Of a stretch of 64,000 nt of DNA, positions 10,053-19,588 are shown piece after piece; position 1 is the stretch's first letter; each line of letters starts with the position of its first letter. The notes beneath the pieces are model-generated. The model saw nothing but the letters and a program-made list of their open reading frames with translations. It searched no databases and had not been told where the DNA came from. A program made the position numbers and the translations under genes. The stretch comes from Steroidobacteraceae bacterium (GTDB lineage Bacteria; Pseudomonadota; Gammaproteobacteria; Steroidobacterales; Steroidobacteraceae), in NCBI GenBank assembly GCA_025458865.1, contig JALORP010000015.1, positions 32,183 through 96,182 of the forward strand, in the 5' to 3' direction.

Positions 10053-10660
10053 CCGGGCACCTCCACGAGGCGGCGTATCTCGCCGTAGTCAGCGAGCTCG
10101 ATGACGATCTCCACCGCCAGCGGCCGGGCCCGCAGCTCGGCGCCGCCGACGCTGCCCAGCTCCGGCCATTCGAGCTGCCACTGCCGCGCGGAATTCATGT
10201 AACGGATCTCGACGCGCCGGACATTGTCCAGCAGCTCGCGGCGCACGGGCTCGGTGGACAGCACAGGGTCGGTGACCGTCCAGTGCCGCCGCACGAGCAC
10301 CTCGTCCTCGAGCGTGTAGACCACGCGCTGCACGGTGCCGCGCGGCGTTCCGGACGTGTTCGGCCAGCCTGCGCGAGACATCTCGACGAGGCTCGTAGCG
10401 TTGGGGTCGCGGAACAGGGCCGGGCGGTAGCCGTCGCCGATGGTCTCGCGGACCGGGCGCGGCGCAAGCTGGCGGAAATCACCGGTCATCAGCGTCACGG
10501 CGCGCTGCACCTCGCGGACGCGGTCCATGTGCTCGCGCGTGCGTTCCACGGCGATGCGCGTGTCGGCGACGCCCCGGTGCGCGAGCACGCCGAGCACGGC
10601 GAGGATCACGCTGGCGACGAGCACCTCGATGAGCGTGAAGCCGGAAGCCCTGCGCCTCAT
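10049..10660 (-). CDS. gspJ: Type II secretion minor pseudopilin J
   Basis: Prepilin motif GFTLIEVLVASVIL; synteny. Confidence 0.9.
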   Translation of the reverse strand: MRRRASGFTLIEVLVASVILAVLGVLAHRGVADTRIAVERTREHMDRVREVQRAVTLMTGDFRQLAPRPVRETIGDGYRPALFRDPNATSLVEMSRAGWPNTSGTPRGTVQRVVYTLEDEVLVRRHWTVTDPVLSTEPVRRELLDNVRRVEIRYMNSARQWQLEWPELGSVGGAELRARPLAVEIVIELADYGEIRRLVEVPG

Positions 10661-11178
10661 TCCTCGGGCTCCTCGGTGCCGGGCACGGGGGCAGGTCGCG
10701 GCGGGCGGGGTTCGCGCCGTTCCATCTCGTCATCGTCATCCGTGCCGCCGGCGGGGGCGCCTCCGGTCCACGGCGTGATGGAGGGCGCCGTTCCGAGGCT
10801 CGTCGCTCCGGCGAAGCCCGTGACCTGGGCGAGCGAGGAATCCTCCGCATCGGACTCCCGGCGCACGCGCACGTCGATGCGCCGGATGTTCTCTACGGGC
10901 GTCTGCGCGACCGTTGCCGTCCAGCGCCAGGCCTGCCCGGCGAAGTCCACGCGGCCCTCGGTTTCGTCCACGGAGGGCATCTCGCCGGTGAGGCGCAGCT
11001 CCGTCAGGCGATTGTCGGCGATCCAGGCGGCGAAGGTGCGGTCACGAAGGTAGGAGGCGTTGTTGACGGTGTCGTTGACCACGCGAAACACGGCCATCAG
11101 GCCGAGCGCGACGATCGCCATCGCGACCACGACCTCTATGAGCGTGAAGCCACGCTCGCCGCGATCAGGGCGTCTCAT
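10657..11178 (-). CDS. gspI: Type II secretion minor pseudopilin I
   Basis: Prepilin motif GFTLIEVVVAMAIVALGL; synteny. Confidence 0.9.
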   Translation of the reverse strand: MRRPDRGERGFTLIEVVVAMAIVALGLMAVFRVVNDTVNNASYLRDRTFAAWIADNRLTELRLTGEMPSVDETEGRVDFAGQAWRWTATVAQTPVENIRRIDVRVRRESDAEDSSLAQVTGFAGATSLGTAPSITPWTGGAPAGGTDDDDEMERREPRPPRPAPVPGTEEPEE

Positions 11179-11707
11179 CGCGCGAGAACTCTATGGTGCC
11201 GTCGACCGCGCCCGCCAGCGTCACGCGCGCGCCGCTCGCGCTGCGCAGCAGCGAAAGCCTGTAGGGAACCACCTCGCCGCTGGCCGCGACCAGCACCTGC
11301 GGCAGCGGCTGCTCGGTCGTCTCCACCGGCTTGAGCAGCACGCGGCGGCCCTCGATCTCGAGTTCCAGCGCAAGCCCGGGCGGAAGGTCGTGGGTCGCGA
11401 ACCAGCGGTCGCCGCCGGCGGGAAACCAGCCCTGGCGCCGCCCGTCGAAGACCATGACCTCGTAGCGGGACGGCTCGACGCGAAGGCCGTAATCCCGGCC
11501 CTCGAGTTCAGCCTGCTCCAGGGTGACGGCGACGACGTCCGCGATGCGCCGGGCCTCGTCCTCGATCTCGCGGTCTCCGCCGAGCGCGCCCACCGCGACG
11601 GTGACGGCCATCACGAGGATCCCGATGATCACGACGACCACCAGGATCTCGATCAGCGTCATGCCCCGCGAGCGCAGGGCCGGCGGCGAGGCGGGGAGGG
11701 CGCGCAC
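11165..11707 (-). CDS. gspH: Type II secretion minor pseudopilin H
   Basis: Prepilin motif GMTLIEILVVVVIIGIL; synteny. Confidence 0.87.
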   Translation of the reverse strand: MRALPASPPALRSRGMTLIEILVVVVIIGILVMAVTVAVGALGGDREIEDEARRIADVVAVTLEQAELEGRDYGLRVEPSRYEVMVFDGRRQGWFPAGGDRWFATHDLPPGLALELEIEGRRVLLKPVETTEQPLPQVLVAASGEVVPYRLSLLRSASGARVTLAGAVDGTIEFSRDETP

Positions 11708-11722
11708 GAAGGGGCGCCGGGG

Positions 11723-12160
11723 TCAGTCCACGTTCCAGTTGCCGACGTCGGACGCTACGCCCTCGCCGCCGGGCTGGCCGTCGGCACCGAGGGACCAGAG
11801 GTCGTACTCGCCGCCGCGCGTGCCGGGGAACTGGTACTGGTAGTCGTTGCCCCAGGGGTCCTTGGAGAGCTTCTGCACGTAGCCCCCGGCCTTCCAGTTG
11901 CGCACGTTGGGGTCGGCCGGCTTCTCGACCAGCGCGCGCAGGCCCTGGTCGGTGGACGGATAGGTGTAGTTGTCCATGCGGTAGAGGTCGAGCGCCGTGC
12001 CGAGGGTGCGGATGTCCGACTGCGCCTTGGTCACGCGCGCCTCGTCGACGCGGCCGAGGATCTGCGGACCGATCAGCGCTCCGAGGATCGCGATGATCAC
12101 CATGACCACCATGATCTCGATCAGCGTGAAGCCACGCATCGGGATGGAACTGGAGCGCAT
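11723..12160 (-). CDS. gspG: Type II secretion major pseudopilin G
   Basis: GFTLIEIMVVMVIIAILGALIGPQILGRVDEARVTKAQSDI, YPSTDQGLRALVEKP: classic GspG. Confidence 0.95.
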   Translation of the reverse strand: MRSSSIPMRGFTLIEIMVVMVIIAILGALIGPQILGRVDEARVTKAQSDIRTLGTALDLYRMDNYTYPSTDQGLRALVEKPADPNVRNWKAGGYVQKLSKDPWGNDYQYQFPGTRGGEYDLWSLGADGQPGGEGVASDVGNWNVD

Positions 12161-12281
12161 CGACGACTCCCTGGCGCAGGGCCGCAGCGATTGGGGAAAC
12201 GGCAGTCATGATAACAGACGCGACCGAGAGCCCGAGGTTCCCCCGTCGCCGTTTTGCGCCGCCGCCGCCAGCGTCGCGCCC

Positions 12282-12287
12282 TATAAT
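12282..12287 (+). promoter_or_regulatory. Candidate -10 element (TATAAT) upstream of fabD
   Basis: Exact TATAAT 36 bp before the fabD start in an otherwise GC-rich stretch; no convincing -35 at ideal spacing. Confidence 0.4.
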
Positions 12288-12322
12288 CGCGCGCGTTCCC
12301 GAAGCGACCGGGGGAGATTGCG

Positions 12323-13270
12323 TTGAAGCTTGCAATGATTTTTCCGGGCCAGGGCTCACAGTCCGTCGGCATGCTGGCGGACCTCGCGGCGGCGCGGCCC
12401 GAGGTGCGCGCCACCTTCGACGAGGCCTCGGCAGTGCTCGGCTACGACCTGTGGCGACTGTGTTCGGAAGGTCCCGAGGCGGACCTCAACGCGACCGAGC
12501 GGACGCAGCCGGCCCTGCTCGCGGCGGGCGTGGCTGCATGGCGCTGCTGGCGCGCCAGCGGCGGCCCGGTGCCGGCGGCGATGGCCGGTCACAGCCTCGG
12601 CGAGATCACCGCCCTCGTGTGCGCGGGCTCGCTGGGCTTCGCGGACGCGATCGACGTGGTCCGCTTCCGCGGCCGGGAGATGCAGGACGCCGTGCCGGCG
12701 GGCGAGGGCGCCATGGCGGCGATCCTCGGCCTCGACGACGAGGCGGTGGCCGCGGCCTGCGCCGAGGCGGCGGACGGCGGCGTGGTCGTGCCGGTCAACT
12801 TCAACTCGCCGGGCCAGGTGGTGATCGCCGGACAGGCCGGCGCGGTGGAGCGGGCGGTCGCGGCCTGCCGCGCGCGGGGCGCCAAGCGGGCGGTGCCGCT
12901 GCCCGTGTCCGTGCCGTCCCACAGCCCGCTGATGCGACCGGCCGCGGAGCGGCTCCGCGAGCGCCTCGGACCGATCGAAGTCGCCTCGCCCATGATCCGC
13001 GTGCACGCCTTCGACGACAGCTTCCACGAGACGCCGGACGGCATCCGCGACGCGCTGTACCGGCAGCTCTTCAACCCGGTACGCTGGGCCGCGGTCGTCC
13101 GGCGGATGATCGCGGACGGGGTGACGCACGTGGTCGAGGCCGGTCCCGGCAAGGTCCTCGCGGGTCTCGTGCGGCGTGCCGAGGGTGGCCGCGGGCTCAA
13201 CGTCCAGACGATCGAATCCGCGGCCTCGCTCGAGGCCGCGCTCGCGGCGTGCCACGAGGAGGCGACATGA
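12323..13270 (+). CDS. fabD: Malonyl-CoA:ACP transacylase
   Basis: FPGQGSQSVGM, MAGHSLGEITALVCAG active site. Confidence 0.97.
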   Translation: MKLAMIFPGQGSQSVGMLADLAAARPEVRATFDEASAVLGYDLWRLCSEGPEADLNATERTQPALLAAGVAAWRCWRASGGPVPAAMAGHSLGEITALVCAGSLGFADAIDVVRFRGREMQDAVPAGEGAMAAILGLDDEAVAAACAEAADGGVVVPVNFNSPGQVVIAGQAGAVERAVAACRARGAKRAVPLPVSVPSHSPLMRPAAERLRERLGPIEVASPMIRVHAFDDSFHETPDGIRDALYRQLFNPVRWAAVVRRMIADGVTHVVEAGPGKVLAGLVRRAEGGRGLNVQTIESAASLEAALAACHEEAT

Positions 13271-13977
13271 ACGTACGCGGTGAACTGCATGGCGAAGTGG
13301 CGCTGGTGACCGGCGCCTCGCGAGGCATCGGGCGGGCGATCGCGATGGATCTGGCCCGCATGGGCGCGTCGGTGGTGGGCACGGCGACATCGGCCGACGG
13401 CGTCGCCGCGCTCGAAGCGTCGCTGCGGGAGGCGGGGCTCGCGGGGCGGGGGCTCGTGCTCGACGTGGGAGACGCCGCTTCCTGCGACGCGGCGCTGGCC
13501 GACGTCGAGGCCCGCGAGGGGCCCGTCACCATCCTCGTCAACAACGCCGGCATCACGCGGGACACGCTGCTGCTGCGCATGAAGGACGAGGACTGGGATG
13601 CCGTCCTGCGCACCAACCTGTCTTCGGTGTTCCGCCTGTCCCGGGGCGTGCTGAGGGGCATGATGAAGGCCCGCCGTGGCCGCATCGTCAACATCGCGTC
13701 GGTCGTCGGCCTCGTCGGGAATCCAGGCCAGGCGAATTACTGCGCCGCCAAGGCGGGCATCGTCGGCTTCACGCGGTCGCTGGCCCGGGAGGTCGCCTCC
13801 CGCAGCATCACGGTGAACGTCGTCGCGCCGGGCTTCATCGACACGGACATGACCAAGGGCCTGCCCGAGGAGCGCCCCGAGGACGTGGCGGCGGCCGTGG
13901 CGTTCCTGGCGTCGCCCCGCGCGGCCTGGATCACTGGCGAGACCCTGAACGTCAACGGCGGGATGCACATGCCCTGA
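13267..13977 (+). CDS. fabG: 3-oxoacyl-ACP reductase
   Basis: VTGASRGIGRAIA, NNAGITRD, YCAAKAG, VAPGFIDTDMT. ATG at 13267. Confidence 0.95.
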   Translation: MNVRGELHGEVALVTGASRGIGRAIAMDLARMGASVVGTATSADGVAALEASLREAGLAGRGLVLDVGDAASCDAALADVEAREGPVTILVNNAGITRDTLLLRMKDEDWDAVLRTNLSSVFRLSRGVLRGMMKARRGRIVNIASVVGLVGNPGQANYCAAKAGIVGFTRSLAREVASRSITVNVVAPGFIDTDMTKGLPEERPEDVAAAVAFLASPRAAWITGETLNVNGGMHMP

Positions 13978-14132
13978 GTCCGCCTTCGTGCTACAATTGC
14001 TTGAATTTATTTAATTTATAGTCCGAATCGCATGGCCGTGGTGGCGACCGCCCGCGGCATTGCCTAGAATGCTCCGCCCGTGCCTGGCCCCGAGCCGGGA
14101 CGGAAGTTCCCAGTCACAGGACAATAAACACG

Positions 14133-14375
14133 ATGAGCACAGTCGAAGAACGAGTGAAGAAGATCGTCGCCGAGCAGCTCGGCGTCAAGGAGGAGGAAGT
14201 GACCAATGACGCCTCCTTCGTGGACGATCTGGGGGCCGATTCGCTCGATACGGTTGAGCTGGTGATGGCGCTCGAGGAAGAGTTCGAGACCGAGATCCCG
14301 GACGAGGACGCCGAGAAGATCACCACGGTCCAGCAGGCCGTCGACTACATCGTCGAGCACCAGGCCAAGACCTGA
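14133..14375 (+). CDS. acpP: Acyl carrier protein
   Basis: [44 protein letters not shown]. Confidence 0.98.
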   Translation: MSTVEERVKKIVAEQLGVKEEEVTNDASFVDDLGADSLDTVELVMALEEEFETEIPDEDAEKITTVQQAVDYIVEHQAKT

Positions 14376-14466
14376 CCGACATGCCGCAGGCCCGGGCCGC
14401 GGCGCCCGGGACCTGTTGGCATTCCGTGGATCCCCCGCCGCCCATCACTGCCGAGGGATACCCGCC

Positions 14467-15711
14467 TTGAGCAAGCGCCGAATCGTCGTCACTGGGCTCG
14501 GGCTCCTGTCTCCGCTGGGCTGCGGCGTCGCCTCCTCCTGGGAGGGGATCCTGGCGGGCCGCAGCGGCATCGGGCCGATCAGCCGCTTCGACACGTCGAA
14601 CTTCCCCGCGAAGATCTACGGGGCGCTGAAGGGCTTCAATCCCGAGGACTACCTTCCAGCCAAGGAAGCCCGGCGCGTCGACCCGTTCATGCAGTACGGC
14701 GTCGCCGCGGGCGTGCAGGCGATCCGCGACTCGGGCCTCGAGATCAACGACGACAACCGCGAGCGGGTGGGTGTCGTCTTCGGCGCCGGCATCGGCGGCA
14801 TGCAGACCATCGAGGAGAACACCGCCAGGTACCTCGAGGCCCGCACGCCGCGCAAGATCTCGCCGCTGTTCATTCCCTCGAGCATCATCAACATGATCTC
14901 GGGGCACCTCTCGATCTTGCACGGCATCCACGGCCCGAACCTCGCCGTGGTGACCGCCTGCACCACCTCGACGCACGCCATCGGGCTCGCGATGCGCACG
15001 ATCCAGTACGGCGACGCGGACGTCATGGTTGCCGGCGGCGCCGAGATGGCCGAAACGCCGCTGTCCGTCGGCGCCTTCTGCCAGGCCAAGGCGCTGTCCA
15101 CGCGCAACGACGATCCCGCGGGCGCCAGCCGTCCCTGGGACCGCGACCGCGACGGCTTCGTGATGGCCGAGGGTGCCGGCGGCATGGTGCTCGAGGAGTA
15201 CGAGCACGCACGGGCGCGCGGAGCCAACATCTATGCCGAACTGGTCGGCTTCGGCATGAGCGGTGACGCCTACCACATCACGGCGCCGCCCGCCGACGGC
15301 GACGGCGCGCGCCGCGCGATGATCAATGCGCTCCGGGACGCGGGCTGCAACCCCGGGGACCTGCAGTACATCAACGCGCACGCGACCTCGACCGAACTCG
15401 GGGACGTCGCGGAGACCGCGGCGATCAAGCGGGCGTTCGGGGATCACGCGGCGCGCCTCGCGGTCAGCTCGACCAAATCCATGACCGGTCACCTGCTGGG
15501 CGCGGCGGGCGCCGCCGAGGCGATCTTCACCGTGCTCGCGATCCGCGACCAGGTCGCGCCGCCGACGATCAACCTCGACAACCCGGGCGAGGGCTGCGAC
15601 CTCGACTTCGTGCCGCACACCGCGCGCGAGATGCGCATCGAGGTGGCGGCCTCGAACTCGTTCGGCTTCGGCGGCACCAACGGCACGCTGGTCTTCCGCG
15701 CGCTGCGCTGA
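14467..15711 (+). CDS. fabF: 3-oxoacyl-ACP synthase II
   Basis: [38 protein letters not shown]. Likely TTG start at 14467; the ORF track start at 14416 is longer. Confidence 0.95.
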   Translation: MSKRRIVVTGLGLLSPLGCGVASSWEGILAGRSGIGPISRFDTSNFPAKIYGALKGFNPEDYLPAKEARRVDPFMQYGVAAGVQAIRDSGLEINDDNRERVGVVFGAGIGGMQTIEENTARYLEARTPRKISPLFIPSSIINMISGHLSILHGIHGPNLAVVTACTTSTHAIGLAMRTIQYGDADVMVAGGAEMAETPLSVGAFCQAKALSTRNDDPAGASRPWDRDRDGFVMAEGAGGMVLEEYEHARARGANIYAELVGFGMSGDAYHITAPPADGDGARRAMINALRDAGCNPGDLQYINAHATSTELGDVAETAAIKRAFGDHAARLAVSSTKSMTGHLLGAAGAAEAIFTVLAIRDQVAPPTINLDNPGEGCDLDFVPHTAREMRIEVAASNSFGFGGTNGTLVFRALR

Positions 15712-15748
15712 CCGGTCCTGGGGCCGGTCGACGCCCCGGACGCCGGGC

Positions 15749-17101
15749 ATGGATTCCGCACCCCCCCCTGATCCTTCCAGCGGCGCAGCCCCGGCCGAAG
15801 CGCTGCTGGCCCTGCACCGCGCCCACCCGCGCGCCTATCCGGTCCTGCTCGAGACGGCCGCGCAGCTCGCCGGGCAGCCGAGCCACTCGCTGCTGCTCGC
15901 CGCGCCGGGCGATCGCCTCGTCCTCTACGGCGATGGGAGGCTCGAAGGCCCGGGCCGGGGCAGCAGCTTCCTCGGGCGGCTCGACGAGTGGTGGCGCGCG
16001 GCGGGTGCGCCGTCGCCCGGCGAGCTTCCCTTCGCGGGCGGATGGTTCCTGCTGCTCGGCTATGAGCTCGCCGGCGAAATCGAGCCCGTGCTGCGCCTGC
16101 CGCGTGACGCGGGTGCCGTGGTCGCCGTCGCGTGGCGGATGCACGCCTCGATCTGGCACGAGCACGCCTCGGGCCGAACGGGTTTCGTCGCGGAACCCGG
16201 CCACGAGTCGCTGCCGGCACGCATGCGCGCCGACCTCGCCGCGGTCCGGGTCGCACCGCCGCTGCCCGAGCCGCTCGCGCTGGACGTGGCGGAGGACGAC
16301 CCGGCGCACTACCTTGCCGCGGTCGAGCGGGCGCTGGGCCACATCGCCGCGGGCGATTTGTACCAGGCGAACCTGTCGCGGCGCTGGACAGCCCGCCTCC
16401 GGCCGGACGCCACGCCGGCGGATGTCTATGCCCGGCTGCGCCGCTCGAACCCGGCGCCGTTTGCGGGCCTCGCGGACCTCGGCGGCTTCGCGGTCGCCTC
16501 GAGCTCGCCGGAGCGGCTCGTGCGGGTCCGGGGCGGCCTGATCGAGACGCGGCCGATAGCGGGCACGCGCGCGCGCGGGCAGGCTGCCGACGAGCAGGCG
16601 ATCCGGGAGCTGATGGCGCACCCCAAGGAGCGAGCCGAGCACGTGATGCTGATCGACCTGGAGAGGAACGACCTCGGCCGACTCTGCAGGCCCGGCTCCG
16701 TGCACGTGGACGAGTACATGACGGTCGAGAGCTACGCCCACGTCCACCACATCGTGTCGAACGTGCGCGGCGAGCTCGCGGAGGAAGCGACCCCGGCGGC
16801 GGTGATCCGTGCCCTGTTCCCGGGCGGCACCATTACCGGCTGCCCGAAGGTGCGCTGCATGCAGCTGATCGCGGAACTGGAAGGCCGCCCCCGGGGCCTG
16901 TATACGGGCGCGATGGGTTACCTGGCCGGGGACGGCAGCATGGACCTCAACATCCTCATCCGGAGCATTGCGATCGAGGACGGCCGCGCCGACCTGCGCG
17001 CCGGCGCCGGCATCGTCGCCGACTCGAATCCGCTGCGCGAACTCGAGGAGACCCGCGCCAAGGCGCGGGGCGTCCTGCGGGCCCTGGCTGAGCGCGGCTG
17101 A
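15749..17101 (+). CDS. pabB: Aminodeoxychorismate synthase component I
   Basis: Chorismate-binding motifs: YQANLSRR, ETRPIAGTRARG, MLIDLERNDLGR, GGTITGCPKVRCMQLI. Followed directly by pabC. Confidence 0.9.
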   Translation: MDSAPPPDPSSGAAPAEALLALHRAHPRAYPVLLETAAQLAGQPSHSLLLAAPGDRLVLYGDGRLEGPGRGSSFLGRLDEWWRAAGAPSPGELPFAGGWFLLLGYELAGEIEPVLRLPRDAGAVVAVAWRMHASIWHEHASGRTGFVAEPGHESLPARMRADLAAVRVAPPLPEPLALDVAEDDPAHYLAAVERALGHIAAGDLYQANLSRRWTARLRPDATPADVYARLRRSNPAPFAGLADLGGFAVASSSPERLVRVRGGLIETRPIAGTRARGQAADEQAIRELMAHPKERAEHVMLIDLERNDLGRLCRPGSVHVDEYMTVESYAHVHHIVSNVRGELAEEATPAAVIRALFPGGTITGCPKVRCMQLIAELEGRPRGLYTGAMGYLAGDGSMDLNILIRSIAIEDGRADLRAGAGIVADSNPLRELEETRAKARGVLRALAERG

Positions 17102-17895
17102 TGCGCGTGCTGGTGGATGGCGCCGCCGACGTGGGGCTCGATCCCCTCGACCGGGGATTGCAGTACGGCGACGGGTTGTTCGAGACCGTGGCCTGGCGGC
17201 GCGGCGCGCCGCGCCTCGCGGAGTACCACCTCGAGCGGATGGCGACCGGCTGCGACCGGCTCGGCATCCCGCGCCCGCCGGAACGGGCGCTGCTGGCGGA
17301 GATGGCCGAGGTGGCCGGCGCTGGGGATGCGACCGTCAAGGTCGTCGTCACCCGGGGCAGCGGACCTCGCGGCTACCGGCCGCCCCGCGCGCCGAGTCCG
17401 CGCCGCATCGTCGCGGGCTTCGAGGCGACCGCCGCGCCAGCCGGCCCGTGGCAGGCGCGGCTGTGCGCGACCCGCCTCGGGCGCAATCCCTCCCTGGCCG
17501 GCCTGAAGCACCTCAACCGGCTCGAGCAGGTGCTCGCGCGGGCCGAGTGGGACGACCCGGGAATCCACGAGGGGCTCATGCTGGACGACGTCGGCCGCGT
17601 GGTGTGCGGCACGCAGTCCAACCTCTTCGTGGCCGCAGGCGGGAGGCTGGTCACGCCGCGCCTGGACGAATGCGGCGTCGCGGGCGTCATGCGTCGCGCG
17701 GTCCTCGCATGGGCCCGCGCCTGCGGCCTCGACGCGGCCGAGGCCCACGTCACCGTCGACGACCTTCGCGCGGCCGACGAGGTTTTCGTCACCAGCGCCC
17801 TGATCGTTGCGCGACGGCTGTCGTCCATCGACGGATCGCCGCTGGCCGGCGGCGTCCTGCACGAGGAGTTCATCGCATGGCTAGAGGCGCATTGA
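17101..17895 (+). CDS. pabC: 4-amino-4-deoxychorismate lyase
   Basis: Class IV aminotransferase fold: RGLQYGDGLFETV, LKHLNRLEQVLAR, EVFVTSALI. Confidence 0.92.
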   Translation: MRVLVDGAADVGLDPLDRGLQYGDGLFETVAWRRGAPRLAEYHLERMATGCDRLGIPRPPERALLAEMAEVAGAGDATVKVVVTRGSGPRGYRPPRAPSPRRIVAGFEATAAPAGPWQARLCATRLGRNPSLAGLKHLNRLEQVLARAEWDDPGIHEGLMLDDVGRVVCGTQSNLFVAAGGRLVTPRLDECGVAGVMRRAVLAWARACGLDAAEAHVTVDDLRAADEVFVTSALIVARRLSSIDGSPLAGGVLHEEFIAWLEAH

Positions 17896-18932
17896 TCCGC
17901 TGGGCGCTTCTCGCGGCGCTGGCCGGCGCCCTGGCCGTGGCGGGCGGCTGGCTCGGCCTGCGCTGGCTCGACGACCGGCGCATGGCCGCGCCCGTCGAGG
18001 GCCTGCAGGCGCCCGCAGTCTTCGTCATCGAGCGCGGCACTTCCCTGCGCGGCGTCGTCCGCGTGCTCGAGAACGCCGGCCTGCTCGAGCATCCGGGGAG
18101 CTTCTCGCGCAGCGCGGTGCGAAGCGGTGTCGCCGCCAGCCTGAAAGCGGGCGAGTACGAGGCGCGCCCCGGCGTCACGCCCGCGGAGCTTCTCGGCATG
18201 CTCGCCGAGGGGCGCGTATTGCTGCACCCGCTGACGCTCGTCGAGGGCTGGACGGCGCTGCAGGCGCTGGCCGCCGTGCAGGCGCATCCGGCGATCGACG
18301 TCCGGATCCCCGCCGGGGACATGGCGGCGCTGGCCACGAGCCTCGGCCTCGGTGGGCGCTCGGCGGAGGGCATGCTGTTCCCGGACACCTACCTGTTTCC
18401 CCGCGGCACCCCGGACGAGGCCCTGCTCAGGCAGGCGAAGCAGCGCCTCGAGGCCGTGCTGGCACAGTCCTGGGAGTCGCGCCAGCCCGGCTTGCCGCTC
18501 GCCGAGCCCTACCAGGCGCTGATCCTCGCCTCGATCGTCGAAAAGGAGACGGGGGCGCCCGACGAGCGCCCGCTGATCGCGGGCGTGTTCGTGAACCGGC
18601 TGCGAATCGGCATGCGCCTGCAGACGGACCCGACGGTGATCTACGGGCTTGGAGCGGCGTTCGACGGCAACCTGCGGCGTGCGGACCTGCAGCGCGACAC
18701 CGAGTACAACACCTACACGCGCGCCGGGCTGCCGCCGACGCCCATTGCGCTCGCGGGCCGCGCGGCGATCGAGGCCGCCACGCGTCCGGCTGACACGGAA
18801 GCCCTGTACTTCGTGGCGACCGGCCTCGGCGACGGCCGGCACCGGTTCGCACGCACCCTCGCCGAGCACAACGCCAACGTGTCGAGGTATATCCTTGCGC
18901 TGCGCGAAGCGCGCAGCGGCGGGAGCCAGTGA
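17877..18932 (+). CDS. mltG: Endolytic murein transglycosylase
   Basis: N-terminal TM, EGMLFPDTYLFP, LILASIVEKETGAPDERP, LQTDPTVIYGLG, YNTYTRAGLPPTPIALAG. ATG at 17877. Confidence 0.95.
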   Translation: MARGALIRWALLAALAGALAVAGGWLGLRWLDDRRMAAPVEGLQAPAVFVIERGTSLRGVVRVLENAGLLEHPGSFSRSAVRSGVAASLKAGEYEARPGVTPAELLGMLAEGRVLLHPLTLVEGWTALQALAAVQAHPAIDVRIPAGDMAALATSLGLGGRSAEGMLFPDTYLFPRGTPDEALLRQAKQRLEAVLAQSWESRQPGLPLAEPYQALILASIVEKETGAPDERPLIAGVFVNRLRIGMRLQTDPTVIYGLGAAFDGNLRRADLQRDTEYNTYTRAGLPPTPIALAGRAAIEAATRPADTEALYFVATGLGDGRHRFARTLAEHNANVSRYILALREARSGGSQ

Positions 18933-19588
18933 AATTGCGCGGCCGGTTCGTCACCTTCGAGGGCATCGAGGGGGCCGGGAAGTCGACGCAGCTCGCCGAG
19001 GCTGCGCGCTTTCTCGCCGCGCGTGGCATCGAATGCGAGGTCACGCGTGAACCCGGCGGCACGCCCGTCGCGGAAACGCTGCGCCGGCTGCTGCTCGAGC
19101 CGCAACCCGAGGCCCTGGATGCGACCGCCGAGCTGCTGCTGGTGTTCACGGCAAGGGCGGTCCACGTCGCGAACCGGATCCGGCCGGCCCTCGAGCGGGG
19201 CGCCTGGGTGCTCTGTGACCGCTTCACCGACGCAACCGAGGCCTACCAAGGTGCCGGACGCGGCCTGCCGGCCGGACAGATCCGCGCGCTCGAGTCCATC
19301 GCGCAGCACGGGCTGCGGCCTGACCTGACGCTGCTGTTCGACCTGCCCGTCGAGCGGGCGCTCGCGCGGGCCGCGGCGCGCAGCACCTGCAGCGACCGGT
19401 TCGAATCCGAAGAACGGGCCTTCCACGAGCGGGTGCGGCAAGGCTACCTCGCCATCCTCGCGCGCGAGCCGGGCAGGCTTCGGCGCATCGACGCCTTGCC
19501 GGGCCCGCGCGAGGTGAGCGCGCAGGTGGAGGACGCCCTCGAGGCCGCCGTCGCCGATTGGAGGAACGGGAGCGCCGATGGCCGGTAA
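18929..19588 (+). CDS. tmk: Thymidylate kinase
   Basis: RFVTFEGIEGAGKSTQ, TREPGGTPVAE, DRFTDATEAYQGAGRGL. GTG start. Confidence 0.96.
   Translation: MKLRGRFVTFEGIEGAGKSTQLAEAARFLAARGIECEVTREPGGTPVAETLRRLLLEPQPEALDATAELLLVFTARAVHVANRIRPALERGAWVLCDRFTDATEAYQGAGRGLPAGQIRALESIAQHGLRPDLTLLFDLPVERALARAAARSTCSDRFESEERAFHERVRQGYLAILAREPGRLRRIDALPGPREVSAQVEDALEAAVADWRNGSADGR

Noticed and set aside
13986-14023. AT-rich stretch (ACAATTGCTTGAATTTATTTAATTTATAG) upstream of acpP
   Set aside because: Probably the acpP promoter or UTR, but no -35/-10 pair with good spacing could be assigned confidently.
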